Shown here: in pieces, positions 45,768 through 57,485 of the stretch
Layout of the letters: each line of letters begins with the position of its first letter
Position numbering within the stretch: position 1 is the first letter of the stretch
DNA from: an uncultured Cohaesibacter sp.
GTDB lineage: Bacteria; Pseudomonadota; Alphaproteobacteria; Rhizobiales; Cohaesibacteraceae
Assembly (NCBI RefSeq): GCF_963666525.1
Contig: NZ_OY762905.1
Span: 3,699,501-3,763,500 of the forward strand
Reading direction: 5' to 3'
DNA length: 64,000 nt
The notes under the pieces: generated by a model
Told to the model about the DNA's origin: nothing
The model's database searches: none
The model's input: only the letters and a program-made list of their open reading frames with translations
Position numbers and translations under genes: made by a program

Positions 45768-46775
45768 ATGAGCAAGACGAACCCGCCGCTGGAAATTCTT
45801 CTGTGCGCCCCCCGTGGCTTCTGCGCAGGCGTTGACCGGGCGATCCAGATCGTCGATCTGGCTCTCAAGACCTTCGGAGCTCCGGTCTATGTGCGTCATG
45901 AGATTGTCCATAACAAATATGTGGTTGAAAGCCTGAAGGCAAAGGGTGCGGTGTTCGTTGAGGAGCTGGACGAGATACCGGCGACCAACCAGCCGGTGAT
46001 CTTCTCGGCGCATGGGGTGCCAAAATCGGTGCCGGAAGCGGCAAAGGCGAAGAATTTCTTCTATCTCGATGCCACCTGTCCGCTGGTTTCCAAGGTGCAC
46101 AAGGAAGCCATGCTGCACGACAAGCGCGGCCACGAGGTGGTTCTGATCGGCCATGCCGGCCACCCCGAGGTGATCGGCACCATGGGGCAGCTTGCCGACA
46201 ACGTGGTCAAGCTCATCGAGACGGTGGACGATGTGGCAGACTTCGAACCGCGGGATCCGGACAATCTGGCTTGGATCACGCAGACGACCCTGTCGGTGGA
46301 TGATACCGCCGGGATTGTCGATGCGCTGAAGGCCCGCTTTCCCAACATTCAGGGGCCGAACAAGGATGATATCTGTTACGCCACCACCAACCGGCAGGAA
46401 GCGGTGAAGACCGTTGCCCCACGCGCCGATGTGATGATTGTGGTGGGCGCTCCCAACAGCTCCAACTCCAAGCGCCTGCGCGAAGTGGGCGAGAGGGCCG
46501 GCTGTCGCCAGTCTCTGCTGCTTCAGCGCGCCGCTGACATTGACTGGGACAGCCTAGGCGACATTTCGTCGGTTGCCATCACGGCTGGTGCCTCGGCGCC
46601 GGAAATCCTGGTCGAGGAAGTCATTGAGGCCTTTTCCGCCCGCTATGCGGTGACCGTAGAGGTCATCACCATCGCCAAGGAAGACATGGTCTTCAACATC
46701 CCGCGTGAATTGCGTGAAGCGGCCATCGCCGCAGGGGTGCTGGAAGAGGGCCCCAAAGCGGAGCCCGTCAGATAA
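45768..46775 (+). CDS. ispH: 4-hydroxy-3-methylbut-2-enyl diphosphate reductase
   Basis: 335 aa. The three iron-sulfur cysteines are in [21 protein letters not shown] and [11 protein letters not shown]-type context (NSSNS follows). Last enzyme of the MEP pathway, making IPP and DMAPP. AAGGTG precedes the start at 45768. Followed after 106 bases by thrB, a gene order typical of Rhizobiales. Confidence 0.96.
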   Translation: MSKTNPPLEILLCAPRGFCAGVDRAIQIVDLALKTFGAPVYVRHEIVHNKYVVESLKAKGAVFVEELDEIPATNQPVIFSAHGVPKSVPEAAKAKNFFYLDATCPLVSKVHKEAMLHDKRGHEVVLIGHAGHPEVIGTMGQLADNVVKLIETVDDVADFEPRDPDNLAWITQTTLSVDDTAGIVDALKARFPNIQGPNKDDICYATTNRQEAVKTVAPRADVMIVVGAPNSSNSKRLREVGERAGCRQSLLLQRAADIDWDSLGDISSVAITAGASAPEILVEEVIEAFSARYAVTVEVITIAKEDMVFNIPRELREAAIAAGVLEEGPKAEPVR

Positions 46776-46881
46776 CAGCCGGAGCCATCAAGCCTGAAGG
46801 CTCGAACAGAAAGAATGGGGAAGGGCCGGGTACGGTCCCCTCGCATCGGAAATAGAGAAGACAAGTTGAAAGGGGACCGAT

Positions 46882-47847
46882 ATGGCGGTCTATACGGAAG
46901 TCAGCGATGAAGAACTGAGCGCCTTTGTAGACAACTACAATGTGGGTGCGCTCACCTCCTACAAGGGCATCGCGGAAGGTGTCGAGAACTCGAACTTCCT
47001 TGTTCAAACCGAAACCGGCCCCTACATTCTCACGCTCTACGAAAAGCGGGTCAACCCGAGCGATCTGCCCTTCTTTCTGGGGCTGATGGAGCATCTGTCT
47101 GCTCGCGGTCTCAACTGTCCGACACCGTTGAAGAATCGCGAAGGCAGGGCTCTTGGCCATCTTGCCGGGCGTCCCGCCGCCATGGTCACCTTCCTTGAGG
47201 GCATGTGGGTGCGTCGCCCTTCCGTCGAGCAGTGCGAGCAGCTTGGGGAAGCCATGGCCCGCATGCACAAGGCTGGCGAGGGCTTCGAGATCGTGCGTCT
47301 CAACGCATTGTCGGTCGGTGGCTGGCGGCCATTGTTTGCCATGTGCGCCAACCGGGCCGATGAAGTGCAGAAGGGCTTGCAGGCGGAAATCGAGAAGGAA
47401 CTCGAGTTCTTCGAGGCTCACTGGCCGCGCGATCTGCCCAAGGGCATCATTCACGCCGACCTGTTCGTCGACAACGTTTTTTTTCTGAGGGGCGCCCTGT
47501 CGGGCATCATCGACTTCTACTTTGCCTGCAACGACCTTCTGGCCTATGATATTGCCATCTGCCTCAACGCCTGGTGCTTCGAGCCTGACGACATGTTCAA
47601 TGTCACCAAGGCCCGCGCCATGCTCAAGGGCTACCAGTCGGTTCGTCCGTTGCAGGTGGAGGAATACAATGCCCTTCCGCTTCTGGCCCGCGGGGCAGCC
47701 TTGCGCTTCCATCTCACGCGCCTCTATGACTGGCTGAATGTGCCGGAAGGGGCGCAGGTCACGCCCAAGGATCCGATCGAATATCTCAAGAAACTTCGCT
47801 TCCATCGCTCCATCCGGACACCGATGGATTATGGCATCGAGCGCTAG
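46882..47847 (+). CDS. thrB: homoserine kinase, APH-fold type
   Basis: 321 aa, the length of the choline/ethanolamine-kinase-like ThrB of Rhizobiales rather than the GHMP type. Motifs: GVENSNFLV in the N lobe, catalytic HADLFVDNV (about 193-201) and the metal-binding IDFYFA. Phosphorylates homoserine for threonine synthesis. AAGGGGA precedes the start. Likely same transcription unit as ispH. Confidence 0.94.
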   Translation: MAVYTEVSDEELSAFVDNYNVGALTSYKGIAEGVENSNFLVQTETGPYILTLYEKRVNPSDLPFFLGLMEHLSARGLNCPTPLKNREGRALGHLAGRPAAMVTFLEGMWVRRPSVEQCEQLGEAMARMHKAGEGFEIVRLNALSVGGWRPLFAMCANRADEVQKGLQAEIEKELEFFEAHWPRDLPKGIIHADLFVDNVFFLRGALSGIIDFYFACNDLLAYDIAICLNAWCFEPDDMFNVTKARAMLKGYQSVRPLQVEEYNALPLLARGAALRFHLTRLYDWLNVPEGAQVTPKDPIEYLKKLRFHRSIRTPMDYGIER

Positions 47848-47886
47848 GATCCTGGAGGATCAACGGCGACAGCACAGAGGGACAGG

Positions 47887-48534
47887 ATGAGCAGTTGCGG
47901 CATCAACACCGGGACGAAGGCCAAGGATGATCCCTTCCTGTTTCACAATCACTATCCCCTGCCGGTTCGTGTAATGATCGGACTGTTCGGGGGGGTGTTG
48001 TGGCTGTTGCCCTATGCGTTGCTGGTCGCACCCCAGTGGAACCGCTTCAGCTGGGTGCTGATCCCCTATGGCATTCTGGGGCTGCTCGGCGCGGCGGGCG
48101 GAACGTCCTTCCTGCTCTCGGCGCTCATGGGAGAGGCACGGGATACCCGCCTTGATCTGGAGGGACAGCAACTGATCCAGACAACCCGCGACTGGCTTTT
48201 TCGCCGCCGCGAGACCCGGACGCCCTTTGCCGATATTTCCATTCTGGAGTTTCACCGCCCCAACTGGGCGACCGACGAGACGGTGATCGAGATCCATCCC
48301 ATTCTGGAGAATGGCGACAGCCTGCCCGCCTTCGGTGCCTTTCCTTCCGCAGAAGAGGCTGAAAAAATTCGCGAGTTGATGGGCTTCCGCTCACACGGCA
48401 TGGTCGAGGTTTCCGGCTTGCGGGCACTCTCGGATCGCTGGCGTGGTCGCCTGAAGGTGATCAATGGTGGCCAGAATGGATCTGACCGCAACGACGACAC
48501 CCCTTCAAATTCAAACATCCACCGTCTGCACTAG
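47887..48534 (+). CDS. two-TM membrane protein with possible PH-like cytoplasmic domain
   Basis: 215 aa. Two hydrophobic segments (about 29-48 and 57-76), then a soluble region (about 85-165) of alternating hydrophobic residues consistent with a beta-rich PH-like fold, and a polar tail. The layout parallels the gene at 42828; they are possible distant paralogues. GAGGG near the start. It follows thrB by 39 bases and may be in its operon. Confidence 0.65.
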   Translation: MSSCGINTGTKAKDDPFLFHNHYPLPVRVMIGLFGGVLWLLPYALLVAPQWNRFSWVLIPYGILGLLGAAGGTSFLLSALMGEARDTRLDLEGQQLIQTTRDWLFRRRETRTPFADISILEFHRPNWATDETVIEIHPILENGDSLPAFGAFPSAEEAEKIRELMGFRSHGMVEVSGLRALSDRWRGRLKVINGGQNGSDRNDDTPSNSNIHRLH

Positions 48535-48558
48535 AGGACAGGCCATGCCTTTCGGCAT

Positions 48559-48993
48559 CTAGCCAGGCAGGGCTTCGAACTGAGGCAGAGCGGCCAGATC
48601 ATCATCCCACTCGGCACGCGATCCGGTGAAGATGTGGGCTTCGGCGCGCATCGCTAACGGTGTGTCGAGACATCCGGCAGGCACCAGAACCAGTCCCAGT
48701 TCGGGCTTGGCAAGGGGCACCGCCGAGCCGCAGTTTTTGCAGAAGCAGCGGGCATGGCGGCTCTCGGGAACATGATAATGGCACAGAAGGTCCTCGCCGC
48801 TGAGCCAGACCACACTTGCCGTCGTGCTGAACAGATTGGCGGTGTGGGCGGTGCCGCTGGCCTTGCGGCAGCGCTGGCAGTGGCAGAGAAAGAAATGCTC
48901 GAAGGTACCAGAGATCTCGAAGGCCACACCACCACACAGACAGCTTCCCGTGTGATGATTGGTTTGATGCGTGGTCTGTTCGGTGTGAGACAT
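48559..48993 (-). CDS. GFA (glutathione-dependent formaldehyde-activating) family protein
   Basis: 144 aa. Zinc-binding cysteines in the family order: GSCLCG, CHCQRCRKASG and CKNCGS. Family members include Gfa, which speeds the reaction of glutathione with formaldehyde, but most are uncharacterised. AAGGA lies before the start. Convergent with the 47887 gene. Its monocistronic position gives no pathway clue. Confidence 0.88.
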   Translation of the reverse strand: MSHTEQTTHQTNHHTGSCLCGGVAFEISGTFEHFFLCHCQRCRKASGTAHTANLFSTTASVVWLSGEDLLCHYHVPESRHARCFCKNCGSAVPLAKPELGLVLVPAGCLDTPLAMRAEAHIFTGSRAEWDDDLAALPQFEALPG

Positions 48994-49074
48994 GGGGTGT
49001 TCCTTCTCGCAGGTCTATAGGGGGGTGTCGGCAGGGTATCAATAACCGCTGGCAACTGCGTTGGCCGGGCAAAC

Positions 49075-49096
49075 AAAAGGCCTCTTTGCGAGGCCT
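49075..49096 (-). terminator. Rho-independent terminator of ialB
   Basis: A 7-bp stem (49078-49084 with 49090-49096), followed on the minus strand by TTTTG; 32 bases downstream of the ialB stop. Confidence 0.7.
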
Positions 49097-49128
49097 CAGG
49101 TCGTGTCGTCTCCGGCGATCATCAGCCG

Positions 49129-49695
49129 TTACTTAAGGGCATCAAAACCCGATTTGAAGCCATTGAGCTCAATGGGAATGCCGATGCCTTCTTCCGGCGT
49201 CTGGAAGACGATGAAGGTAGCAGTCTTGCCCCCTTCCAGAAGCTTGAGCAACTGGTCATCCATGATGACTTCGGCGATGCAGCCCTGTGGCAGACAGCGC
49301 ACGAAGCCTGCATTGCCCACATCGGTGGTATCCACGTGCAGGCCGAGGCCATGGGGCAGCAGCACACCAAGCGGTGTCAACACGCGCAGGATGCGGGCCG
49401 ACTTGTCAGCGGTTTTCAGAATGATCACGGTGAGCCCCACATTGTCACGATCCGCCGCAGTCACATACTGCATCAGCGCGCACTGCTCGGATGGCGCACC
49501 CGGAGGCGTGTCGCAGCGGATTTCCCAATCGCCATGCTTGGAGCGTACGGCCCCTTGCGCATTGGCGTCACTGGCCGAAAAGCCGATGGTCACGAGAGAT
49601 GTCAGGAGAAGGGCTACGGCAAACAAGGCGCCAGATGGCAACTTGCTGAAATAACGAACCGGGGCGTGCTTGCAGGTCATTGAAAGTGTCACCAT
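49129..49695 (-). CDS. ialB: invasion-associated locus B (IalB) family protein
   Basis: 188 aa with a signal peptide (ending near SASDANA). The mature part shows KHGDWEIRCDTPPG, the IalB family signature, with the usual cysteine pattern (IRC, EQC, RCLPQGC). In Bartonella IalB affects erythrocyte invasion; in free-living Rhizobiales it is a periplasmic protein of unknown role. Starts at 49716 and 49680 are also possible; none has a clear ribosome site. Confidence 0.85.
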   Translation of the reverse strand: MVTLSMTCKHAPVRYFSKLPSGALFAVALLLTSLVTIGFSASDANAQGAVRSKHGDWEIRCDTPPGAPSEQCALMQYVTAADRDNVGLTVIILKTADKSARILRVLTPLGVLLPHGLGLHVDTTDVGNAGFVRCLPQGCIAEVIMDDQLLKLLEGGKTATFIVFQTPEEGIGIPIELNGFKSGFDALK

Positions 49696-49716
49696 GACTA
49701 TCGCCCTAAAGGGCAT

Positions 49717-50252
49717 GAAGGGGCATGAAGCGTTAGGGACGCAAACCGGACTCTATTTGCCTGATTCGCCGACCCGCTGTCTTGGAAATGCTTCCACAGA
49801 CAGCACTAGGCTGCAATTGTGGCAATAAAATTTTGGGGATATTTTCGGTGCACTTTGCCTTGTGAGGGGAATGACGCATGTGGATATTTTTGAATATTAA
49901 AGAATAAATTGTGAAGTAGGGCATTCTGTCGCACTAATGGACTATGCGCAGAGGTTGCGACATCCGGTCGCATGTGTCTGAATATTCCTGACTTGATCTG
50001 AATCAAATTGAAATTCGGTACGACCCTGTTTCCGGGCCGGTTTCCAGGAAGGCAAGACAAGCGGAACCCGACCTGATCAGGAGCGGAAAGACCCTCTGGC
50101 CCGAGACTTCGCCCGAGATCTGGCCAGAGATCTTGCCCAAGGCCATTACGGCGCGTCGAACCACCATTCCAGGAAGCAGATCAGCAAGACATCCGGTGAT
50201 GCGGGTTGACCGGCGCCCCGGATTTGAGAGGTTTGACAAGGGAGGAGCGACC
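49717..50252. other. cox operon upstream region
   Basis: 536 bases between divergent ialB and coxB. It holds the FNR/FixK box at 49993-50006. An open frame from 50133 into coxB is unlikely to be translated because GGAGGAG at 50241-50247 supports a start at 50253. Confidence 0.6.
49993..50006. promoter_or_regulatory. FNR/FixK box upstream of cox
   Basis: TTGAT-CTGA-ATCAA, a perfect palindromic FNR/FixK-type site, centred about 253 bases before coxB and 284 before ialB. It suggests oxygen-linked control of the oxidase operon, by activation or repression. Confidence 0.7.
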
Positions 50253-52797
<2,545 letters not shown>

Positions 52798-52825
52798 GGG
52801 CAAAGGGCAAGTGAGGAGGCCCGTC

Positions 52826-52853
52826 GCCAAGGCTTGATCGCTCGAGCCTTGGC
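52826..52853 (+). terminator. hairpin between coxA and ctaB
   Basis: A 9-bp stem (52826-52834 with 52845-52853), 10-base loop, followed only by a short T-rich stretch (CTTTC). More likely a partial terminator or RNA-stabilising element than a full stop. Confidence 0.4.
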
Positions 52854-52991
52854 CTTTCAGGCACCGAACTCTGACCGAAAACCAGCAAGCCAGGCGCTTG
52901 AGAGCAAAGCGCCTGCGAAAAGAAGATCGAAGAGAAAGACAAAAGGACCGGATAACAACGAGGCAGGCTGAAACCTGTCGGGAGAGAGACC

Positions 52992-53990
52992 ATGACCCTT
53001 GTGGACCATGCGGACCATGCCGAGCGCAAACAGGCCCTTTCGGCCGTTGCCACCACCAAGGCGCTGACCCGAGCCGATTACGGCGCGGATTTCGGCGGCG
53101 CGGAGGTGCGCGACTATATCGCCCTGCTCAAGCCGCGGGTGATGTCTCTGGTGATCTTTACCGCCCTCGTTGGCCTGATGGTTGCTCCCGGTCATTTGCA
53201 CCCTTTGGAAAGCCTCATCGCCATTCTCTGCATCGCCATCGGCGGTGGCGCCTCCGGGGCGCTCAACATGTGGTATGACGCCGACATCGACGCAGTGATG
53301 AAGCGCACCGCCAACCGGCCCATTCCGGCAGGACGCATCACGCCGGGTGAAGCCCTCAGCTTCGGCTTGACGTTGTCTGTCGGCTCCGTGCTGATGCTCG
53401 GCCTGCTGGTCAACTGGCTGGCCGGCGGGCTCTTGGCCTTCACCATTTTCTTCTATGCGGTGGTCTACACCATGTGGCTGAAGCGCCGCACGCCGCAGAA
53501 TATCGTTATCGGTGGCGCGGCAGGGGCGTTCCCGCCGATGATCGGCTGGGCGGCCGTTACCGGCACGGTCAGCATAGAGTCCATCGTGCTGTTTCTTATC
53601 ATCTTCATGTGGACGCCGCCTCATTTCTGGGCGCTGGCCCTCATCAAGAGTGATGACTATCGCGCCGCCAAGGTGCCGATGCTGCCGGTTGTGGCCGGTG
53701 AGGCGGTCACCCGCTCGCAGATCCTCATCTATTCGCTGCTACTGGCGCCCATCGGAGTTTTGCCTGCACTGCTCGGTTTCGCCGGTGTCACCTATGGAGC
53801 CCTGTCGGTGGCGCTGGGTCTCTTGTTCATCGGGGCAGCCTTGCGGGTCTATGCCCTGCGCGAGGGAGGCGCGGCCAGAAAGGCCGCCGGACAGATGTTC
53901 GGCTTCTCCATTCTCTATCTTTTTCTGCTTTATGCGACGCTGCTCTTCGAGCGCCTCGCGGGACTTCCTGCGCTGCCCTCGCTCCTCTGA
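52992..53990 (+). CDS. ctaB: protoheme IX farnesyltransferase (heme O synthase)
   Basis: 332 aa, about nine TM helices. UbiA-type motifs [15 protein letters not shown] and [10 protein letters not shown] bind the Mg-prenyl diphosphate. Makes heme O, precursor of heme A for CoxA. GGGAGAG precedes the start. It follows coxA in the cox operon. Confidence 0.95.
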   Translation: MTLVDHADHAERKQALSAVATTKALTRADYGADFGGAEVRDYIALLKPRVMSLVIFTALVGLMVAPGHLHPLESLIAILCIAIGGGASGALNMWYDADIDAVMKRTANRPIPAGRITPGEALSFGLTLSVGSVLMLGLLVNWLAGGLLAFTIFFYAVVYTMWLKRRTPQNIVIGGAAGAFPPMIGWAAVTGTVSIESIVLFLIIFMWTPPHFWALALIKSDDYRAAKVPMLPVVAGEAVTRSQILIYSLLLAPIGVLPALLGFAGVTYGALSVALGLLFIGAALRVYALREGGAARKAAGQMFGFSILYLFLLYATLLFERLAGLPALPSLL

Positions 53991-54035
53991 GCAAAAGGCA
54001 ACCGGAACCTCATGACCCTGTGAAAGGACATTGTC

Positions 54036-54197
54036 ATGGCTGAAATCATCGAACGGGTCACCCTGACCGACACCCAGAAGAAGCGCCAGCGTCGTCGTTC
54101 CATGGCGATTGCTTTCGCGCTCGGCGCTCTGGTGTTCATTTTTTACGCCATCACCATCGTCAAGATGGGGCCGGGCGTTATGAACCGGCCGCTTTGA
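54036..54197 (+). CDS. small CoxF-like membrane protein
   Basis: 53 aa: a basic N-terminal stretch (TQKKRQRRRS) then one TM segment (about 24-42) ending in VKMGPG. A small protein of this type sits between ctaB and ctaG in many Rhizobiales and is named CoxF; it may support oxidase assembly. AAAGGA precedes the start. Position and composition support it; sequence is too short for certainty. Confidence 0.75.
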   Translation: MAEIIERVTLTDTQKKRQRRRSMAIAFALGALVFIFYAITIVKMGPGVMNRPL

Positions 54198-54228
54198 ACC
54201 GGTTGGCGCAACAGGAAAGTGTGATCCG

Positions 54229-54888
54229 ATGAGCGAACAGAACACGACAGAGAAAAGGGAAACCCGCCCGGCCGACAATGCCCGCGCCAACCTGCGTCTG
54301 GCCTATGGTCTTCTGGGTTTTGTTGGTGTGATGGTCGGCATGGCCTACGCCGCCGTCCCACTCTATTCGCTCTTCTGTCAGGTGACCGGTTATGGCGGTA
54401 CGACGCGGGCGGCAACCGCTGCCCCGGCGGCCCCGATTGCCCGCAAGATGACCGTACGTTTTGACGCCAACGTATCCGGCGGGCTCAGCTGGACCTTCCG
54501 GCCCGAGACCAAGCCCGTGACTCTCAAGGTGGGCGAGACCGGCGAAGCCTTCTACAAGGTGGTCAACCTGGGCCAGCATGCGTCTGCCGGAACCGCCACC
54601 TTCAACGTCACGCCGCAGGCTGCGGGTGCCTATTTCAACAAGCTGGAATGCTTCTGCTTTACCGAACAGACGGTCAATGCGGGCGAGACCAGCCACATGC
54701 CGGTGATCTTCTTTATCGATCCCGATATTGACAAGGATCCGGATCTCAGATTCATCGACACCATCACCCTGTCCTACACCTTCTTCCCGCTGGAAAAGGA
54801 ACCCGCCGACAAGGCGGCCAAGGTGGGCGGTAGCCCCGCACCCACCGACAGGACATCGACGCGCTTGGGAGGAGCAGACAATGGCTGA
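54229..54888 (+). CDS. ctaG: cytochrome c oxidase assembly protein Cox11/CtaG
   Basis: 219 aa. N-terminal TM (about 24-44), then a periplasmic copper-binding domain with CFCF (in NKLECFCFTEQ) and VPLYSLFCQVTGYGG. Delivers copper to the Cu-B site of subunit I. The stop overlaps the coxC start by 8 bases. Confidence 0.95.
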   Translation: MSEQNTTEKRETRPADNARANLRLAYGLLGFVGVMVGMAYAAVPLYSLFCQVTGYGGTTRAATAAPAAPIARKMTVRFDANVSGGLSWTFRPETKPVTLKVGETGEAFYKVVNLGQHASAGTATFNVTPQAAGAYFNKLECFCFTEQTVNAGETSHMPVIFFIDPDIDKDPDLRFIDTITLSYTFFPLEKEPADKAAKVGGSPAPTDRTSTRLGGADNG

Positions 54889-55717
54889 GGCTCATAGCAA
54901 GAACCACGACTATCACATCATCGACCCCAGCCCCTGGCCGATCATCGCCTCGGTGTCTGCCTTTGTCATGGCAATTGGCGCAGTCACGCTGTTCCATGGC
55001 GGCACAAGCCTCATTCTGCTGGCGGGCCTTGTCGGCGTCCTCTATACCATGCTTGGCTGGTGGCGCGATGTTGTCAGGGAAGCTCATGAAGGGCACCACA
55101 CGCCGGTGGTTCAGCTGCATTTGCGATATGGCATGATCCTGTTCATCGCCTCGGAAGTGATGTTCTTCGTGGCCTGGTTCTGGGCTTTCTTCGATGCCAG
55201 CCTGTTTGCCGACGAGGCCAAGCAATATCTGCGCACGGAATTTCTTGGCGGTGTCTGGCCTCCCAAGGGGCTGGAAGTCATCGATCCGTGGCACCTGCCG
55301 CTGTTCAACACGCTTCTGCTGCTGGCCTCGGGCACCACGGTGACATGGGCGCACCACGCATTGCTGGAGAATGATCGGGACGGGGTCAAGAAAGGGCTGG
55401 CGCTGACCATTCTGCTCGGCGCCGTCTTCTCGGCGGTACAGGTCTATGAATATGTTCACGCCCCGTTTGCCTTCAAGGAAAGCATCTACGGTGCCACCTT
55501 CTTCATGGCGACCGGCTTCCATGGCTTCCATGTGTTTGTCGGTACCATTTTCCTGATCGTCTGCCTTATCCGGGTCTACAAGGGCCATTTTACGCCAGAG
55601 CAGCATTTCGGCTTCGAAGCCGCTGCCTGGTACTGGCACTTTGTTGACGTGGTCTGGCTGTTCCTGTTCACGGCCATCTATGTCTGGGGCAATTTCGGCG
55701 GCACCATCGGCCACTAG
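54881..55717 (+). CDS. coxC: cytochrome c oxidase subunit III
   Basis: 278 aa, seven TM helices. Contains REAHEGHHTPVVQLHLRYG and the WYWHFVDVVWLFLF C-terminal helix. GGAGG lies before the ATG at 54881; the overlap with ctaG means translational coupling. Confidence 0.96.
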   Translation: MAEAHSKNHDYHIIDPSPWPIIASVSAFVMAIGAVTLFHGGTSLILLAGLVGVLYTMLGWWRDVVREAHEGHHTPVVQLHLRYGMILFIASEVMFFVAWFWAFFDASLFADEAKQYLRTEFLGGVWPPKGLEVIDPWHLPLFNTLLLLASGTTVTWAHHALLENDRDGVKKGLALTILLGAVFSAVQVYEYVHAPFAFKESIYGATFFMATGFHGFHVFVGTIFLIVCLIRVYKGHFTPEQHFGFEAAAWYWHFVDVVWLFLFTAIYVWGNFGGTIGH

Positions 55718-55760
55718 GCCGGTGCCGTGCACCGCTCGGCCGGTGGAGGGAGTGTGGATC

Positions 55761-56141
55761 ATGGCGGAAAGTGGCGGCAGCATTGCCCGAACGGCCCTTG
55801 CGGGAAAATGTCCGCGTTGTGGCAAGGGCAGGCTTTACCGGAGTTTTCTCAAGGTCGCCGATCGCTGCGATGTCTGCGGCCTTGACTATGCCTTCATCGA
55901 CAGTGGCGACGGACCGGCAGTCTTTGTCATCATGATCGTCGGCTTCATCTCCACCGGTGGGCTGCTCTATACCGAGTTCACCTATGAACCTCCGGTCTGG
56001 CTGCAGGTGATCATCTGGGCACCGGTCGCCATCCTGCTGTGCCTTGCCTTCCTCTATTGGCTGAAAGGGGCGCTCATCGCCCAGCAATACCGCACCAAGG
56101 CCGAGCAGGGACAGCGGATCAGTGACGCAGGATCAGACTGA
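55761..56141 (+). CDS. DUF983 membrane protein
   Basis: 126 aa. N-terminal zinc ribbon CPRCGKG-x-CDVCGL (about 17-40), then two TM segments (about 55-73, 81-100). DUF983 genes regularly follow coxC in Rhizobiales; role unknown, possibly oxidase assembly. GGAGGG lies 11 bases before the start. Confidence 0.88.
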   Translation: MAESGGSIARTALAGKCPRCGKGRLYRSFLKVADRCDVCGLDYAFIDSGDGPAVFVIMIVGFISTGGLLYTEFTYEPPVWLQVIIWAPVAILLCLAFLYWLKGALIAQQYRTKAEQGQRISDAGSD

Positions 56142-56448
56142 CCAGATCCGGCACGATCTCCTCCCATCCGGCAACGGAGGTGAAAAAGGACAACCCACCC
56201 ATCGCGAAGACGGAAACAGCGTTGAACAGCATAATGGTGATCAGCGCCACCCGTTGCCAGGCCTTGTGATAGAAGGCGAGGCTGATGTTGGCCACATTGA
56301 TCAGGACTATCACCGGCAGTGCCACGGCCAGCGTGCGCAGGTTTGGACCGAACAGGCCGATGATTGCCACTCCGATCTGGACCGCCAACGGGAAGAACAG
56401 ATTGAGCGAGAAGAAGACGAGGGCAAAGCGGGCAGGTTGGGAGCGCAT
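56119..56448 (-). CDS. four-TM hypothetical protein inside the cox operon, opposite strand
   Basis: 109 aa with four hydrophobic segments (about 8-30, 40-58, 66-80, 84-100). The opposite-strand frame over the same region is charged and non-domain-like, which favours this strand as coding. Overlaps the DUF983 gene by 23 bases at the 3' end and sits between it and SURF1. Not a recognised family; could still be a chance open frame. Confidence 0.55.
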   Translation of the reverse strand: MRSQPARFALVFFSLNLFFPLAVQIGVAIIGLFGPNLRTLAVALPVIVLINVANISLAFYHKAWQRVALITIMLFNAVSVFAMGGLSFFTSVAGWEEIVPDLVSLILRH

Positions 56449-56564
56449 GTCAGCAAATCCTCTTTGCGCGGGGGCTTGAGCGGATGTTGGATGGCACGAA
56501 GGCCGGAATCCCTATAGCATCCCGTCTGGTAGCACAAAGACATGAGGAGCGTGTGGGAAAAGTG

Positions 56565-57359
56565 ATGTCCAGAGCGAAATTCTGGCTGTTCAGCCTGAGT
56601 GCCCTTACGGTTTTTATCCTCCTTGTATCGCTGGGTAACTGGCAGGTGCGACGGCTGGCCTGGAAGGAACAGCTGATAGCGGATGTGAACAGCCGCGTCG
56701 CTGCATCCCCTGAGGATGCTCCGGGGCCGGACCAATGGACAGATCTTCAGCCCGATGCAGCAGTCTACCGCCCCGTGCGTCTTGTTGGTCACTATGACCA
56801 CAGCCACGAGGTCCATGTCTGGTTTGCCCTCAATGAGCCTCGAGGCGGCCCGCTGAGAGGACCCGGCTACCTGATCATGACCCCTTTCATCACCACCGCT
56901 GGCTGGCAGGTGATCGTCAATCGCGGTTTCGTGCCCGAACCGTTGAAAAAGGCACAAAGCCGCCCCGAAACGCTGATCTCGGGCGAGGTGACGCTCACCG
57001 GTCTTATGCGGTTTGACGAGCCGAAAAACTGGCTGAGTCCGAAGGCGGACAGGCAAAAGAATGTCTGGATCGTCCGGCAGGTTGGCGAAATGGCGACCTA
57101 TCTGGATATGGATCCGGCAGCCACTGCGCCCTACTGGGTCGATCTTCTCAAGGGGCAGGGGGTGCCATCCGGCCCTGGTGGGGTGAGCCTGCCGCAGGGG
57201 GGCGAAACCCGCATCAGCTTCCGCAACAGTCATCTGCAATATGCACTCACCTGGTATGGGTTGGCAGCGGTGCTGGCCGTGATCTTCCTGCTTTTCCTGC
57301 GGAAAAGCCGCCGCAAAAGCCGGCCCGCGGCGTTGGAACACGCCGATAGCGGCAAATAA
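56565..57359 (+). CDS. surf1: SURF1 family cytochrome oxidase assembly protein
   Basis: 264 aa. Two TM helices (about 7-25 near LLVSLGNWQ and 230-250), SURF1 motifs WQVRRLAWK and WQVIVNRGFVP, FRNSHLQYALTWYGLA near the end. Needed for heme A insertion into subunit I. The ATG at 56565 has GGGA six bases upstream; a frame to 56484 overlaps the opposite gene's upstream region. Last gene of the cox operon. Confidence 0.93.
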   Translation: MSRAKFWLFSLSALTVFILLVSLGNWQVRRLAWKEQLIADVNSRVAASPEDAPGPDQWTDLQPDAAVYRPVRLVGHYDHSHEVHVWFALNEPRGGPLRGPGYLIMTPFITTAGWQVIVNRGFVPEPLKKAQSRPETLISGEVTLTGLMRFDEPKNWLSPKADRQKNVWIVRQVGEMATYLDMDPAATAPYWVDLLKGQGVPSGPGGVSLPQGGETRISFRNSHLQYALTWYGLAAVLAVIFLLFLRKSRRKSRPAALEHADSGK

Positions 57360-57485
57360 TTGGCCCCAGCCCATTGACCTCATACGTCCAAAGGTCCACA
57401 TGAAGGATTTCGTGCGCCCTGCCGGTTTCCGACCTGTCAGGCTGCACGCTTCGGGTTGATGCAGACGATAGCAAGGATGGACAAG

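Noticed and set aside
50133-50252. Longer N-terminus of coxB
   Set aside because: Would put 40 charged residues before the signal peptide, while GGAGGAG supports a start at 50253.
56122-56517. Plus-strand frame between DUF983 and SURF1
   Set aside because: Highly charged, His/Gln/Asp-rich composition typical of the antisense of a membrane gene; no ribosome site.
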